64,000 bases of DNA from Tremella fuciformis (Eukaryota > Basidiomycota > Tremellomycetes > Tremellales > Tremellaceae): contig CP136499.1 of assembly GCA_032768795.1 (NCBI GenBank), positions 372,001 to 436,000 on the forward strand, in the 5' to 3' direction. Within the stretch, counting starts at the first letter, position 1; every line of letters starts with the position of its first letter. The translations under genes were made by a program, and so were the position numbers. This document shows, piece after piece, positions 41,338-51,060 of this stretch. The notes below the pieces were generated by a model. The model ran no database searches. It saw nothing but the letters and a program-made list of their open reading frames with translations, and was not told the origin of the DNA.

Positions 41338-43035
41338 TCAGGATGTAGCTTTTCTAGCGGCCTGTAGAGCCCATGTGCACCAATACAGCCTGTAATCGAT
41401 AGTGGGTGGATCCATGATCGAAACCCAAGCGAGCTCTGAAGCCTCGACGCCGGGCATGGGTTCAATGACATGATTCAGCAACATTCCGGTCCTGCCCATC
41501 AGCTCGTCCATTTCAATCCATCTCACGCAGAAAGATGGAGAGGGGGAGTCAAGCACGTCAGGAGGTCCAGCTCGGGTCTGGCTCCGACTCTGGTCCGTAG
41601 GTTGCGGACGTCAATCGAAGGCCCTTGCAAGAGGCCGAAGAGCGTTCCTATGGGATCCAAACCGACGTCTGTCCTGTGAGCATTCAGCATTAGCCACCAA
41701 CATGAGGCTGGTCGGTCTCTGACTTGGCTGGTGTTTGGCGACCGACTTGATCACGTCTGTGAGCGGTCAGAACCCTCCTCGGTAGGTAGGGATCTCGCAT
41801 CACTCACCACATATGACCAGACTGTCCCTCAACTCGTCCCGTTCATCCTTTGCTTGGGCAACCTGCCAAATATACTGCGCGGGTCATCATCCTACTCCCT
41901 TTGTTCCATGTGCACCGCCTGGTCCCACGCCCATCGCGTCCGGCTGGGGCTCTCCGATGGAAGAAGAGATACCTTACTTACCAAGCAGTAAATGACATTA
42001 TACTCCGTTTGCTTACCAGCGACACTGATCTTGGTACCGACGGTCGTCAAGCATTCGTCGAGGCTCAGACAGAACTCCTCGGTCGTTCTCGCCCGACTCC
42101 ATAGCCTCGAGTCCCGATATGATTGTCTATCCGCGTGCTTGAAGGGCTGGATGTCGAGTGCTCGGGGGTATGATCCTGCCACATCCCAGTGCGAACGATT
42201 ACTCGTCTGGTTGTCCCTGATGACCATGGCAGCGGAGATGTGGACTTTGTACCGGGCGGCGAGATGACTTTGGCTCTGGGGGAGCAGGAAAGAAAGGACG
42301 TGTTTCGTCATGAGGGAAGCGACAAGTATTGATCGGATCGAGTCGTCAGAGCTGGCTCTGGACACGATCCTCTTGCCGAATGCTGGAGCCTGACAGCCGG
42401 CTGTCGTCGGGACTGCAGCTCAGCTAGTATCTTATTCGGAATGGATGGTTCCCTCACCCGGTTTGCAGAGAGTGATACGACCGTGTGTGTCACTAGCGAT
42501 CGCTGGGAGAATGTCGGTGGCCGAACACAGACTGTGAGATCCTGCGGGATGGTCGATGAGCACAACATCCTCGGCATCTGTCATGGGAGATGTGTATCAG
42601 CGCAGAGTCACCCCTTCCCCGCACCCCCTCTCTCTTCCCCAGGTCTTGATCAGAGACCGACCTACGATGCTGAACAACCATTCTAGATCCAATCCCGTCG
42701 GACCGTCGTCTCGTCGCAATCCAAGAATCCATTCTTCAGTCTGTAGGGCGGCCCTCGAGCCCCGCCCGATTCGAGGAAAGATTGCTTGACCAAAGTCGTG
42801 TCTTGTTGGAAAGCAGGGCGGACCATGATAATGTGTTTCTTCCTCGTCAATGAGAGGCCGCATTCCGGGTGCATGGTAGACCTGTCTTGTATGTGCGAAA
42901 GAGATGTGGACGTACCGCACGCCAGAGGGGTCGAGCGATTTGGTTCAACGACGCACGACGTGACATAGGTCTGGATAGGATGCTCGAAGGTCGTTTGACC
43001 GCTTCTGCCGGGGTGATTGGGTTGGTCGACGACAT
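41338..43035 (-). CDS. Gene A', unknown; paralogue of 14664-15989
   Basis: Start ATG 43035 (MSSTNPITPAEAVKRPSSIL). A short GTACGT...ACAAG intron (about 42916-42887) precedes the conserved block K-K-H-I-I-M-V-R-P...D-T-T-L-V-K-Q-S-F-L-E-S-G-G. The middle (about 42650-42370) switches frame. The next clear exon (about 42340-42020) has I-L-V-A-S-L-M-T-K-H-V, D-S-R-L-W and L-D-E-C-L-T-T-V-G-T-K-I, as in gene A. Downstream exons at about 41690-41570 (V-G-L-D-P-I-G-T-L-F-G-L-L-Q-G-P) and 41556-41338 (W-I-E-M-D-E-L-M-G-R-T-G-M-L-L-N-H-V-I) form a C-terminal part I could not find in gene A. Function unknown. Confidence 0.55.
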
Positions 43036-43481
43036 GATACTTTTGCAAGACCAAGCCCAGGACGGACGAGAGGGAAAGAGAGAATGCGATACTTATGGGA
43101 TACTTTGTCGATGATGGGGAAATTGTGATGCGGGCTTTTTTATGTTTCAATTGCTGAGTTGCGCGGTGCGTGCGCGATAAGCCTCCCTGTCCCCCTCCTC
43201 TCTACCTCACATCTCTGCCTGCACACACCACGCAACAGCGCTCGTTGACAAGGAGTCGGAGTTCTCCCCAAAAGGTAAGGTCCCCATTTGGACACTTCCC
43301 TCTTGATCACACCCTTCTTCATTCTGCCTTGACGCTACCAACCAAATCTGAGGCGTGACCACCCAAAACAAGGCGCGATTGCATCGTCGAGGCGGGCGGT
43401 CGTTCCTCTGGGGGCGGCTCGAAAAAGTTGATGATGATCGGGTCATCAAGCTACTATAACGAGGCGCAGGGGGGTTCTCAA
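43036..43481. promoter_or_regulatory. Divergent promoter between A' and B'
   Basis: About 446 bp between the inferred starts of A' (43035, minus) and B' (43482, plus). The layout equals that between A and B. No specific element recognised. Confidence 0.35.
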
Positions 43482-45408
43482 CATGAACAAAGCTCATCTC
43501 ATAGCACTCGGCAGATTATGCCTTCTGGTATTCTTAACGGTCGTCAAAGCATGCTTCAGTAGGGGATCGGAACGCGCGATGGCTGGGATCTCGCCCAAAA
43601 GCTTATAGACAATATCATGCTGAACGGGACAGACGATGCGGGCGGCGACGATGTAGCATGCGGTAAGGGTTGCTTGGGCTCTTCTACCTCATCATGAGAC
43701 CCTTTACTGACTCCGAAGTGCTAGGTCGGGCTCACGAGCACGGCCAAGCCGAAACTCCCAAACCCAAACTCGAATTGATCGTAGTGGCGTTACCGCCGAC
43801 GATGTTACACAACGATGAGAGCTATGCATTGGTTCATCTCTGCAGCCCTACATATATGAGCCATCGCTCTGGCGGCCTGTGCGTGCTCGCTCGCTCATGT
43901 CTTATTGTCCTACTCCGCATCCTACCCAAAGAGGCAATTCTGACCCTATGAGGCGTCCATCGGGGCCTATTGTTCAACAGACGAGGAGCGCCACTCGCAG
44001 CGTCGTCGACGTCGACGAAAGATCAGCCCAACAGCCCCAACAACTCGAAGAACGAGAATCGTACCGGCCTTTTAGCCTGGCAAAAAGTCTCTTAGTGCAT
44101 CCGACACTCGCTTGTACCGATGTGCGACTCTATGCACAGTCCCTGACTACGGCCACGACTTACATACTCGACATCCCGCTCAACGCCATGTTGGTGAACG
44201 AGCATTTGAGCCGAAGGATTGGCGACCAAGTAGAACGTTGGCTCAAAGACATGAGTGGCCTGTTGGGATTACAGATTTGTCCGCGTACATACCAAAGACG
44301 CGAGGTCAAGGGTGATCCACATAGTATTCGTCGGTGAGTGGACCATTGCACTCTTCGCAGCGAGCAATGAGGGAGGAAGCGCAATCGCTGATGTAATCAA
44401 TGACACAGATGGCGCCAAGTGTACACTCACTCCAGAGGGGGACGAGTCACAAGGGACCGTACATTTCCAAGGCAATGAACAGCTCTGAGTCCGTCCAGCT
44501 ACCCTAGACCGAGAAATCCGGCGGACAAGGCAGAGAGTGCCGCGGATGCTGAGAAGATAGGTACAAAGCCCTTGAAAGGATGATCAGACACGACCAACAT
44601 GTTGTCAACGACGACGAGGACGGCAAAGTCTCGTTCACTTTCATCCAGTCTGAGGGCGAAACTCGGGGCTCTACAGTCACACCTGTGACCTCTGCCAGGG
44701 CACGTACCAGCACGGCCGTGTTCATGAACGATACGGTGAGCGCTACGTCTCTCCAATTGACTCGCCGCTCACCCTCCCGTTCAGCTCTCGGATCGAGTTG
44801 CTGAGGCTGGTGTCGGCGACATTGAGCGATCGCGCCCTCGTCCTCTGGTCATGTCCCGACCGCCCAACCAAGTTTTGACGACACCTTCCTCTGCGAGATC
44901 GATACCCAAGCTTGCTCCTTCTGCCCCCAACTCGTCTCACCAAATCCCTCTCTGGGCCAAACCTCTCTGCCCCTCGGATCGCTACTCCATCCTCGATACC
45001 AGAACTAGTCCGGGCTCCTCACCCCGGTCAAATTAGTATCGCACACCCGTGCATACTCTCATCATCGCGGTCCCACCCCCTCCAGTGACTCGACTCGATC
45101 AACGAATTTCAAGTCTCAACTACGCCCGAGGGGGTCGCCGCCCAAGATGAACTTTGATGACCCACGTAGTGCCAAGTTGCATACCATGCCTCGCGGCTCT
45201 ATCTGGCATGCGGGATGGACGCAGACGCTGATGAACGGCTTGCAGTAGTTGTGGGAGGAGGAAGATCTTTGGAAAGCAAGTGATCGGGGCCTCGTTTGGT
45301 TTGAGTAGACATCGTGCCATGTGGAAGGATCTGAATGCATCCAGCAAGCCGTTGGAGATGACCTTTGAGCAGTTTGTGCACTTACTTGCTGAGGCGGGGA
45401 TGCGATAG
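43482..45408 (+). pseudogene. Gene B', paralogue of gene B, carrying a solo LTR in an exon
   Basis: I infer the start at ATG 43482 (MNKAHLIALGRLCLL), a 35-nt intron, then D-G-W-D-L-A-Q-K-L-I-D-N-I with G-T-D-D-A-G-G-D-D, corresponding to the start of gene B. A GTAAGG...GCTAG intron (about 43662-43725) follows. The next exon is interrupted at 43803 by a 177-bp solo LTR. After it, coding continues in the frame that would follow if the LTR and one 5-bp duplication were absent. It leads to T-Y-I-L-D-I-P-L...V-E-R-W-L-K-D-M-S-G-L-L-G-L-Q-I and a GTGAGT donor near 44334. Later exons include M-P-R-G-S-I-W-H-A-G-W and the C-terminus L-E-M-T-F-E-Q-F-V-H-L-L-A-E-A-G-M-R at 45408. The insertion adds 182 bp (frameshift plus stop), so this allele is probably null. 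Confidence 0.5.
43803..43979 (-). mobile_element. Solo LTR of the gag-protease family with GACGA duplication
   Basis: 177 bp from TGTTACACAACG to CCTATTGTTCAACA, the same length as the LTR at 47565-47741 and clearly related (shared CTCCGCATCCTACCCAAAGA-type block), though diverged. GACGA occurs directly before (43798-43802) and after (43980-43984). A full element presumably inserted and recombined out between its LTRs. The orientation follows the intact element's convention. Confidence 0.9.
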
Positions 45409-45605
45409 CTCGTGACTATCGTCCCACCCTTTTCATCTTGTCAATATGACGCTAGTGAGCGGAGACAGAAGCATGGAGTTTCATCTCGAGCAAGTGCCCT
45501 CCTCCCCTCCCCGCCCTGCAATTTTGCATCAACATCTTTCCCCCTCTCTGCTGCCATAACTACAAATCTCTCCTTATCACTGAGCATAGCATAGCCTAGC
45601 TCTCC

Positions 45606-47519
45606 ATGTTTGCGTGGTCGCGTCTCAAGGGGGCAAAGAACAATCAAGACTTTCGACAAGATCGACCGCCGCCTCGGTCTATCCAACATTCTTCCCACCG
45701 GACCTTGTTCGCGTCGCGCTCAACCCCAAACCTCGTCGTTCAAGATATTGTCTCTTCATCCGTCATCGGGGCATTGAGGTTGGATCACCTCAGACTGGTG
45801 GCAGGATCACGGGCCGAGATGTAGAACACCGGATGTCTGTCTTGTCCTGGATGACCCAAACTTCTCAGAACAGCTATTTGGGACCTCCTCGTCCTGCTCA
45901 TGCTCACCATCCATCTACGGTGAGTTGTCTCTTGCGCCCTCCACCCCAGCCAACACCCCCCCCCCCCCCCCCCCACGCCTCCCTTCCCGATTCTGGGCTC
46001 TCATGTCCCGCAGATAGATGATAGCGATGGAACTGACGCTTCAAGGCAGGGCATTCCGAACGTGGTCGTGACGACTTCAAAGGGCATCTGTCCGGTCCGC
46101 ACCTGGACGCTGACAGCGAGGTGTGGAAAGATAACGAGGTCTACTCTCACCGGTGGGTCTTGTACTTGGGACAATCTCCTCCGACCAAGCCTTCCCGGTC
46201 ATCAACATCTGGTCCTTCACTTCCCTCTAACCCAGCACTCACGGGTACAGCAGGAAGGAACAAGTCATCAGAGGTCAAAAGCTAACAAGCAGACCCCCGT
46301 ATCCGCCCGCACTCAACGAGAGACATCGTTCCGTCGTCTCGCCCACTCTGCACGATGAGGCAAACAAGGTCAAAACCTACAGCGACTCCTCGCGAAACAG
46401 CGGAGAGGCAGAATTGATGTCAGCCGCGCAGTCGCACTGTGATACCAAAAGAAGGATGGCGAACGTCCGCAGTCAAGTCCCTCCTTTCAAGTCTTGTCAA
46501 GACGGACAGGGGGCGAGTGGTCAAGCGGGAGGACACAACGTGGACAGCAGGACTTTTGGTCCCAAGGCTGCTTGGGAGCCCGCCAAACACGCGTAAGTTT
46601 TCTCATATCCTATCTAGCACATCAATAGTTTTCGGATGGTGTTGAAGCACTTGTCCGCCAATGATGGGGCGCAATCCGGACCGTGGCGTGGTGTTTGAAA
46701 CTACTCCTGCAGATGAAGAGCATCTGACAGACAGAAACGCCCAGGACTTTCGGCAGTCTCATACACACACGACTCCGATCCGAGGAAAACCAGATGCGCT
46801 TGCCACTCCCTCTCAAATCGATGCCTGCAGTCTTCACAGCGACGACAGCAATGATACCATCACACATGCCGACCTGAGCAACGTGACAGAAACCTTGCCA
46901 TTTACTTCTTCAATTCCGCCCATCTTGCCCGCCCTGTCTTCCACGAGCCCACTTCGACGATCTTTGGCGCCGGCTCTCGAGAATTTGCGTTCCACGAGTC
47001 AACAAGATCAAGGGACACTCTCATACCATGGTCTTTAAGGGAAAGACTTTCAGGCTTACCGTGCCGGCTCCAGCGAATGTCATTTTCCGCCCTCACCCTC
47101 TTGCTAGGATCGGTGCGCGGCGCCCCAGTCCACTCCAATATCCCCCTGCGCCGAAGCAGCAGCAGCAGCAGCAGCGTCCTACGCGCACGCAAAAGCAAGT
47201 GGTCGAATCGCAACAGGACCAAAAGGCTCTCCTTGCCGCACAGGTTAAAGAGCTCCAAGACCGAGTCGACGTTCTGAACAAGAAGAACGATATCCTTGAA
47301 AAGCAACGACACGGTATGCTGGACGTCTATCGCGATTTGAACAAGACTATCCACCAGCAAAGACAGGAGATCGAGTCGTTGCGGTATCTCCAGGCTGTCC
47401 GCGCTTCATCCACAGGGGAGGCGACCAGTGTCGGGCTCTCACCTATGGTCTTGGGAGGAGAAGCGATAGGTCGTCCGAGGACGGCAATGCGTCCGATTGG
47501 GACGGAAGAACAGACCTGA
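45606..47519 (+). CDS. Gene C', coiled-coil protein, likely paralogue of gene C
   Basis: Start ATG 45606 (MFAWSRLKGAKNNQDFRQDR). Several short exons follow with uncertain borders; a 19-C run at 45956-45974 lies in what is probably the first or second intron. The exon at about 46670-47030 is Ser/Thr/Asp-rich and contains S-T-S-P-L-R-R-S-L-A-P-A-L-E-N. The last exon (about 47028-47519) has a Gln-rich linker and a coiled coil V-K-E-L-Q-D-R-V-D-V-L-N-K-K-N-D-I-L-E-K. The order S-P-L-R, then coiled coil, parallels gene C (S-P-L-R-N-S-M, then R-I-R-E-L-E-R-A-L-E). The orientation relative to B differs: C' is co-directional with B', whereas C is convergent with B. Function unknown. Confidence 0.45.
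45956..45974. repeat. 19-base poly-C tract
   Basis: An uninterrupted run of 19 C on the plus strand inside the gene C' span, probably intronic. Such tracts are unstable in length and prone to sequencing error. Confidence 0.85.
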
Positions 47520-47564
47520 GTACAGTGGAAGAGGAGTCGGAGGAGTGACATGCTGCGATTAGAT

Positions 47565-47741
47565 TGTTACAAAATGAGCGTGGTATGCATCGCCCTCTTG
47601 GGGCCGAATGTACATATATATCAAGCAGTCAGACGGCCTGTGCGCAGCAGCATCGCCGTCGTCCTATTGTTCTCCTCCGCATCCTGCCCAAAGAGGCAAT
47701 TCCGGTGGTTATGAGGCGTTCACGGTGCTTATTGTTCAACA
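47565..47741 (-). repeat. 3' LTR of the 2.87-kb element
   Basis: 177 bp. It differs from the 5' LTR at a modest number of positions (for example GGGGCCGAATGTACA versus GGGGCTGATTCTACA), so the element is not brand new. The stop codon of ORF2 is formed by the first bases of this LTR. Confidence 0.9.
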
Positions 47742-48884
47742 CTCCCCCTCGAAGTCGGCGGGCTGCAGCTCCTCGAGCGTCTCCGCGACGGCGTCTGCGA
47801 TGGTGTCGAGCACCTCTGAGGTTGCCTGCAGCCTGTCGATCTTCGCACCATGACAATCAAGCCCGGGAACGACTGATGCGGGCGTCGCACGGTTCACTGC
47901 TCCAGGCAGCTCGGAAGCGATCCTCTCGATCTCCTTCATTTCTGCACCAATCTCGATGATCTTGGTGTCCACAGGTAGCCCTTCTCCCCTTTGATGTTGT
48001 CCAGCTCCCTCTGCATGCATGCAGTCTCCCGCAGCCCGTGCGCATGCAGCAAGGCATCGCTGGTGATGAGCGAGCTGATGATCGGCGTTTCGGTGTTTTG
48101 ACTCGGACACGTGATGTGGCATCACGTCGTCTCCGTCTCTGTCGTCTGCAGCACGACTCGACGTCGTCTCTGCATCGTCGCTCGTCTCTTGATCGTCATT
48201 GACAGCCAAAATGCGCATGTAGCCGTCCTCCTGCGCCGCGTACTGAATCTCCTGACTTAAGGCTTCAAGACGGTGTGCGGCAACGGCGGTGGCGGGCGAC
48301 TTGGTGAGTGCGACTTCGGTCCGATAGGCTGGGCTGATCCCCAGCTCTGCAGTGCCGGTGTCAACGATGTCGACGGTTCTCTGACCCGTATCCGCAGTGT
48401 CCTCCTCATCACAGGCTCCCCCTGCTTCCATCTGATCACCAAACGACGCCTTCGTGCCCTCATCATTGTCCTGCGACTCTCCGACGGCCTTGACGTCTCT
48501 CGCGGCGGCGGCGGTGATGTAAGCCAGGGCTGTCGGGCTGGTGGTCTTGAGAGCGACGGCCCACAGGGATCCTCTCTTCCTCATGGTGAGCGTCTCGTCT
48601 TCCCTCTGCAGCGTCCCGCCGTCGTCCTTGATCTCTGCTTCCCAGCCGCGGGTCAGCAGCCTCGATAGCGAGCACACGCTGACTCGAGCAGTCGGCACGA
48701 GATACACCTCTTGCAGCGTGAGGCGTCGTCCCGAGGCGAGCGTGACGTCTACCTCGCCTACCTCGACGGCCTCGACGGTACCTCCGCTCGCAAGCCCAAA
48801 GACGACGGGCGTCTCAAGCGTCCGCACGCTCTTGAGGATTGAGCGGTGCGGGGTCAAATGATGGGTAGCACCGCTGTCGATCAC
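47736..48884 (-). CDS. Element ORF2: Copia-type protease plus unknown tail
   Basis: Begins at the protease active-site motif V-I-D-S-G-A-T-H-H-L (D-S-G-A-x-x-H of Copia proteases), followed by the expected strands L-A-S-G-G-T-V-E-A-V and V-Y-L-V-P-T-A-R-V-S-V-C-S-L-S-R-L-L. A G-S-L-W-A-V segment is the last Copia-like part. The usual integrase zinc finger is absent. The remaining 260 residues are acidic/Ala-rich and unfamiliar. They include Q-E-D-G-Y-M-R-I-L-A-V-N-D-D, also found at 13.7 kb, and end F-E-G-E-C with the stop in the LTR. The protease frame extends upstream of the listed start into the 3' end of the gag ORF in another frame, so gag and protease are probably joined by frameshifting or were one ORF before a one-base indel. 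Confidence 0.8.
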   Translation of the reverse strand: MIDSGATHHLTPHRSILKSVRTLETPVVFGLASGGTVEAVEVGEVDVTLASGRRLTLQEVYLVPTARVSVCSLSRLLTRGWEAEIKDDGGTLQREDETLTMRKRGSLWAVALKTTSPTALAYITAAAARDVKAVGESQDNDEGTKASFGDQMEAGGACDEEDTADTGQRTVDIVDTGTAELGISPAYRTEVALTKSPATAVAAHRLEALSQEIQYAAQEDGYMRILAVNDDQETSDDAETTSSRAADDRDGDDVMPHHVSESKHRNADHQLAHHQRCLAACARAAGDCMHAEGAGQHQRGEGLPVDTKIIEIGAEMKEIERIASELPGAVNRATPASVVPGLDCHGAKIDRLQATSEVLDTIADAVAETLEELQPADFEGEC

Positions 48885-50161
48885 CCAGGCCCTCTCGACA
48901 ACGCTCTCGACGGTCTTGGCGATCTCGACGGCGGCCTCTGTGGTCTCGGCGGTCGCCGCCTCACAGGCGGTCTCACCGGCCTCAACGATCCTCTCGGCGA
49001 CGGTGACAACGGCCTCTCAGCCCATGGATTGCCGAGCAGATCGGCCCGTTCGGTGGTGCCGACGGTGAGACCGATCCAGGCGTCCATCCCGCTGACTGCG
49101 AGCAGGCTTTCCTTGCTTGCCTTGGCCGGGATGGTGATGCGCTTGTCCTTGGTGGACCTCTTGTCCTTGGTGGACCTCTTGTCCTTGTCTGCGACCGAGC
49201 GCTCATCGTCAGAGCTCTCGTCGCTATCACTGTTGTCGTCGTCCTCGGTGTCGCTCTGCTCGTTGCGATGACTCTGTCGGTTCCTGCGATCCCTATGGGT
49301 CTTGCGCTGACGTGCAGCCTTGCAGTCACGCTCCCAATGACCCATCTCACCGCATCGCCAACACTCATCATCCTTCCTGGCCTTGACGCGACGACGCTCC
49401 GCCACCATGACGGCGTCTCCGTGATTTCTCTCGGTCAAGCCGTATTGGTCAAATCGGCCACGAGACAACGATCCTCCGTGCGGCGGCCTAGCCCGCCGTC
49501 GAGCGATCTCTGCGGTGTACTTGGACAGGACAACAGACCACGTCTGCTTGTCTTTGGCGATCGGGGCCAGTTCTGCACGCACGATGTTGAAGGCGGGGTC
49601 CAGGATAGTCGACAGGAACCTCTGCGCGCGCTCGCCGTCGCTCAGGACGATCCCGACGCGCTTGCCGTCGGCGATAGCCTTTGAGAACGTCTCTACGTGC
49701 GCGCTCATGTCGTCCGCGGTGGCGTCGCCGCGTAGGTCCATCGTCCAAAGCCTTGACTGCACGATGCGCTGATTCTCCAGGAGATCTGCCTCGTGCATCT
49801 TGTCGCAATACTTCCACATGTCGACGGCGGCGAGCAGGTCCTCGATGTCGAGCCGAACGGCCTCCGAAGCTGTGCCCTTCAAGATCGCCTGCGCCCTGCT
49901 CTCTCGGGCTTGCCACCTCTCCCACTCTCTCTTGTCTTCCCAGCTGAGCGCCCTACCAGTCTCAGATCCTGTCGGCATGACAGATCCGGCTCGAGTGCGA
50001 CGCTCAGTGGTGACGGCCTGCCCTGGCTCGACATCGAGCCCCAAGGCGGCATTCCAGCAGTCTGATAGCTGCAGGGCGATCTCGACCGCTGCTCGCCACG
50101 GCGCGTATGACGACGGGTCGTGCGATAGCTTCGGGATTGCTGCAACGATTGTCGGTAACAA
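48881..50161 (-). CDS. gag: Element ORF1: Gag with CCHC zinc knuckle
   Basis: About 425 codons. The N-terminus has P-K-L-S-H-D-P-S-S-Y-A-P-W-R-A-A-V-E, a Copia-type gag start. The helical capsid-like body contains L-W-T-M-D-L-R-G-D-A-T-A-D-D-M. The CCHC knuckle C-W-R-C-G-E-M-G-H-W-E-R-D-C is followed by a basic and then Asp/Ser-rich spacer. The last 40 codons are an Arg/Pro run. An alternative frame there reads as Ala/Glu-rich sequence joining smoothly to the protease, so the listed C-terminus is likely out of frame beyond about 49015. The first codons use TTG; the true ATG is not certain. It packages element RNA and, by inference, TRIM RNA sharing its signals. Confidence 0.85.
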   Translation of the reverse strand: MLPTIVAAIPKLSHDPSSYAPWRAAVEIALQLSDCWNAALGLDVEPGQAVTTERRTRAGSVMPTGSETGRALSWEDKREWERWQARESRAQAILKGTASEAVRLDIEDLLAAVDMWKYCDKMHEADLLENQRIVQSRLWTMDLRGDATADDMSAHVETFSKAIADGKRVGIVLSDGERAQRFLSTILDPAFNIVRAELAPIAKDKQTWSVVLSKYTAEIARRRARPPHGGSLSRGRFDQYGLTERNHGDAVMVAERRRVKARKDDECWRCGEMGHWERDCKAARQRKTHRDRRNRQSHRNEQSDTEDDDNSDSDESSDDERSVADKDKRSTKDKRSTKDKRITIPAKASKESLLAVSGMDAWIGLTVGTTERADLLGNPWAERPLSPSPRGSLRPVRPPVRRRPPRPQRPPSRSPRPSRALSRGPG

Positions 50162-50261
50162 GAGTGGCGGCTTCCAGAGCGTCCCGGCTGACGGCGACGG
50201 CTCGAGCGATCCTACAGCGAGCTCTCGGTAGCTCAGAGCTGAGTCTTGGGACTTTTAATCT

Positions 50262-50436
50262 GTTACAAAATGAGCGTGGTATGCATTCGCCCTCTTGGGG
50301 CTGATTCTACATATATAATGCAGTCAGACGGCTTGTGCACAGCAGCATCGCCGTCGTCCTATTGTTCTCCTCCGCATCCTGCCCAAAGAGGCAATTCCGG
50401 TGGCTATGAGGCTTTCACTTTGCTTATTGTTCAACA
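50262..50436 (-). repeat. 5' LTR of the 2.87-kb element
   Basis: 175 bp, TGTTGAACAATAAGC to CATTTTGTAACA on the minus strand. It should carry the element promoter. It is immediately followed by the primer-binding site. Confidence 0.9.
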
Positions 50437-50540
50437 GATCCGTCCTGTCTTCGCGTTAGCCTGTCATGCTGAAGCTCAACATGCGACTCCTGGTCGCGGG
50501 AAAGAACAGTGCGCTTCCAAAGATGGATCTCAAAAGCTCA

Positions 50541-51060
50541 TTGCAGCAAAACCTAGCGAGACATATAGAAGTTGTGCATCGCCGCCATCTATGTAGAGGA
50601 CGTTTCCTTCTCCACCCCTTGACATAAGCGGTACGCCAGCGAGAAGATCTGGTAGCTCACCAACGGGTTTCTCAGTTTCGGGGTCCTCGGTTGTCCCTTT
50701 GGACTCCTTGCGCGACTCTGGTCATCGTCAGCAAAGAGGCAAGTAAGCGAGAGAGGATGAGATACCTAGCAGGCGAGCCTGTAACTCCTCCTGGACGCGC
50801 TCATACAGGGCTTCCTCTAGGTCTGAGCAAATAACTAGGAAGAGAGGGTAGCTCACCGGGATCTAACACCGAGCTCACCTCCCCTTCACTTCTGCCGTCA
50901 GTTCGGCTGGAGGGCGGAGAAGGGCAATCCTGTCGAGGTTCGGTAGTATCTGGAACGTCAGCCAGAGCCCCAGGACAGCTACTCGAAGGGAAGAAACCGA
51001 GTCAGGACTTCCGACAGAACTCACCAGGTGTAGCGGGGGCATTTTTTTTCCCGTGTCGAG
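50541..51060 (-). CDS. Hypothetical multi-exon gene fragment
   Basis: The minus strand shows a series of plausible short introns: GTGAGC...TCCTAG near 50880-50836, GTATCT...GACCAG near 50766-50718, and GTGAGC...TCAAG near 50660-50618. They separate small exons such as D-L-E-E-A-L-Y-E-R-V-Q-E-E-L-Q-A-R-L-L. I could not join all exons in one frame. There is no homology guess. It may extend upstream to about 51355. Confidence 0.3.

Larger units (their letters stand above)
47565..50436 (-). mobile_element. 2.87-kb non-autonomous LTR element (gag-protease, no RT)
   Basis: LTRs at 47565-47741 (177 bp) and 50262-50436 (175 bp) are highly similar. On the minus strand they begin TGTTGAACAATAAGC and end CATTTTGTAACA. 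The primer-binding site GATTAAAAGTCCCAAG directly follows the 5' LTR, and the polypurine tract CGAGGGGGAG directly precedes the 3' LTR. The interior encodes gag with a zinc knuckle and a Copia-type protease start, then unrelated sequence. Integrase, reverse transcriptase and RNase H are missing, and 2.5 kb of interior leaves no room for them. This is the layout of TR-GAG-like, gag-only elements that depend on a partner. The flanks (TAGAT / GATCC) show no 5-bp duplication. Confidence 0.9.

Noticed and set aside
47736..48884. Integrase or reverse transcriptase in ORF2
   Set aside because: I looked for the integrase H-H-C-C and D-D-E patterns and the RT Y-V-D-D-like motif and found none in any frame of the interior.
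47565..50436. Target site duplication of the 2.87-kb element
   Set aside because: The flanks are TAGAT and GATCC; only GAT is shared and it is out of register. The element may have recombined with another copy or the duplication has mutated.
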